NCBI RefSeq assembly: GCF_006716465.1
Contig: NZ_VFPB01000001.1
Coordinates: 450,483-514,482 of the forward strand
Source of the DNA: Pseudoxanthomonas sp. 3HH-4
Lineage (GTDB): Bacteria > Pseudomonadota > Gammaproteobacteria > Xanthomonadales > Xanthomonadaceae
Direction: 5' to 3'
DNA: 64,000 nucleotides
Shown: piece by piece, positions 63,442 through 64,000 of the stretch
Numbering within the stretch: position 1 is the stretch's first letter
Layout: each line of letters opens with the position of its first letter
Notes under the pieces: generated by a model
Told to the model about the DNA's origin: nothing
What the model saw: the letters and a program-made list of their open reading frames with translations, nothing else
Databases searched by the model: none
Made by a program: the position numbers and the translations under genes

Positions 63442-64000
63442 TCAGTCCTGGGTCGCGCTGCCGTAGCGGGCCCGGTAGGCCAGCAGGTCGTCGCGATGGC
63501 GGACAAGTTCGGCGCTTTCGCCAGCAAATGCAAGCAGGTCGTGCAGGCTGGCCACGGCCACCACCGGCACGCCGGTTTCCTCGGCGACGGATTGCGCCGC
63601 CGAACGGCGCGGAGCGGTTGCGCCGGGTTCGCCCAGCACTTCCTGGCGGTCCAGCGCCACCACGATGCCGGCCGGCGTGCCGCCGCCGGCGCGGATCAGG
63701 CCCAACGCCTCGCGGATGGCCGTGCCGGCGGTGATCACGTCGTCGACGATCAGCACGCGGCGGTCTTCCAGCGGCGCGCCGATCAGCAGGCCGCCCTCGC
63801 CGTGGTCCTTGGCTTCCTTGCGGTTGAACGCCACCGGCAGGTCGCGGCCGCGGCGGGCGAACTCGCACGCGACCGCGGTCGCCAGCGGAATGCCCTTGTA
63901 GGCCGGGCCGAACAGCAGGTCGAACGACAGGCCGGCCTCTTCGACCGCATCCGCGTAGCAGGCGGCCAGCCCGGCCAGGCGCGCGCCGCTGTCGAAGCGG
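63442..64000 (-). CDS. pyrE: Orotate phosphoribosyltransferase (5' end outside window)
   Basis: Transfers PRPP to orotate in pyrimidine synthesis. The frame is open to the right edge, so about 30 N-terminal residues are missing. Visible: SGARLAGLAACYADAVEEAG, FGPAYKGIPLATAVACEF, FNRKEAKDHGEGG (the flexible loop) and the PRPP motif VLIVDDVITAGTAIREAL. The C-terminus YRARYGSATQD is complete. The coding frame runs on without stop to 64000. Confidence 0.95.
   Translation of the reverse strand, partial: RFDSGARLAGLAACYADAVEEAGLSFDLLFGPAYKGIPLATAVACEFARRGRDLPVAFNRKEAKDHGEGGLLIGAPLEDRRVLIVDDVITAGTAIREALGLIRAGGGTPAGIVVALDRQEVLGEPGATAPRRSAAQSVAEETGVPVVAVASLHDLLAFAGESAELVRHRDDLLAYRARYGSATQD

Overview
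The window is 64 kb of high-GC DNA. The gene content points to the family Xanthomonadaceae (Lysobacteraceae), most like Pseudoxanthomonas or a close relative. The linkages that suggest this are coaBC-dut-phosphomannomutase next to pyrE, argS with a SPOR-domain gene, speE divergent from speA, and a LysR gene divergent from aceB-aceA. Species assignment is inference from gene content; no rRNA, tRNA or CRISPR array was seen. Both ends cut a gene: a TonB-dependent receptor on the left and pyrE on the right. No gap between genes exceeds 300 bases. The largest are 37089-37360, 23187-23450 and 50788-51031; the last holds a repeat, and nothing definite was seen in the other two.

Layout. 1-4201: TonB-dependent receptor and a secreted alpha/beta hydrolase. 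4317-6614: malic enzyme fused to a phosphotransacetylase-like domain, then a terminator and a REP-like inverted repeat. 6767-10086 (minus): a complete partner-switching module (two STAS antagonists, an RsbW-like kinase, a membrane SpoIIE-type phosphatase). 10322-13015: aceE. 13158-13842: a HigB/RelE-type toxin-antitoxin pair behind a perfect operator palindrome. 13925-15019: a YcaQ-type DNA glycosylase. 15260-18066: a low-GC accessory island with a membrane coiled-coil protein, an ImmA/IrrE peptidase, a beta-family protein and a PD-(D/E)XK nuclease-like sce7726-type protein. This island is the best candidate for an undescribed system.

18214-30780: small membrane proteins, a hydrolase-LuxR fusion regulator divergent from an MddA-type methanethiol methyltransferase with two operator-like dyads between them, a minus-strand cluster of DUF2272, lipoprotein, DUF2167 and membrane genes, arylamine N-acetyltransferase, a polysaccharide deacetylase, a LytS/LytTR two-component system and AdhP. 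30971-40837: DUF1801 protein, TPR-like protein, two secreted hydrolases, a CHASE-PAS-GGDEF-EAL protein, a CHAD protein divergent from a small DNA-binding-like protein with its own operator, a glyoxalase-like protein and an AraC regulator.

40850-64000 is mostly core: LysR regulator with aceBA (glyoxylate shunt), S9 peptidase, YifB/ComM, UbiK, PII, spermidine synthase and arginine decarboxylase, an ECF sigma factor with a small membrane partner, an SDR enzyme, SPOR protein, ArgS, RadC, CoaBC, Dut, a membrane-anchored phosphomannomutase/phosphoglucomutase and pyrE. AceE, the malic enzyme and AceBA together describe carbon flow at the pyruvate, malate and acetyl-CoA node.
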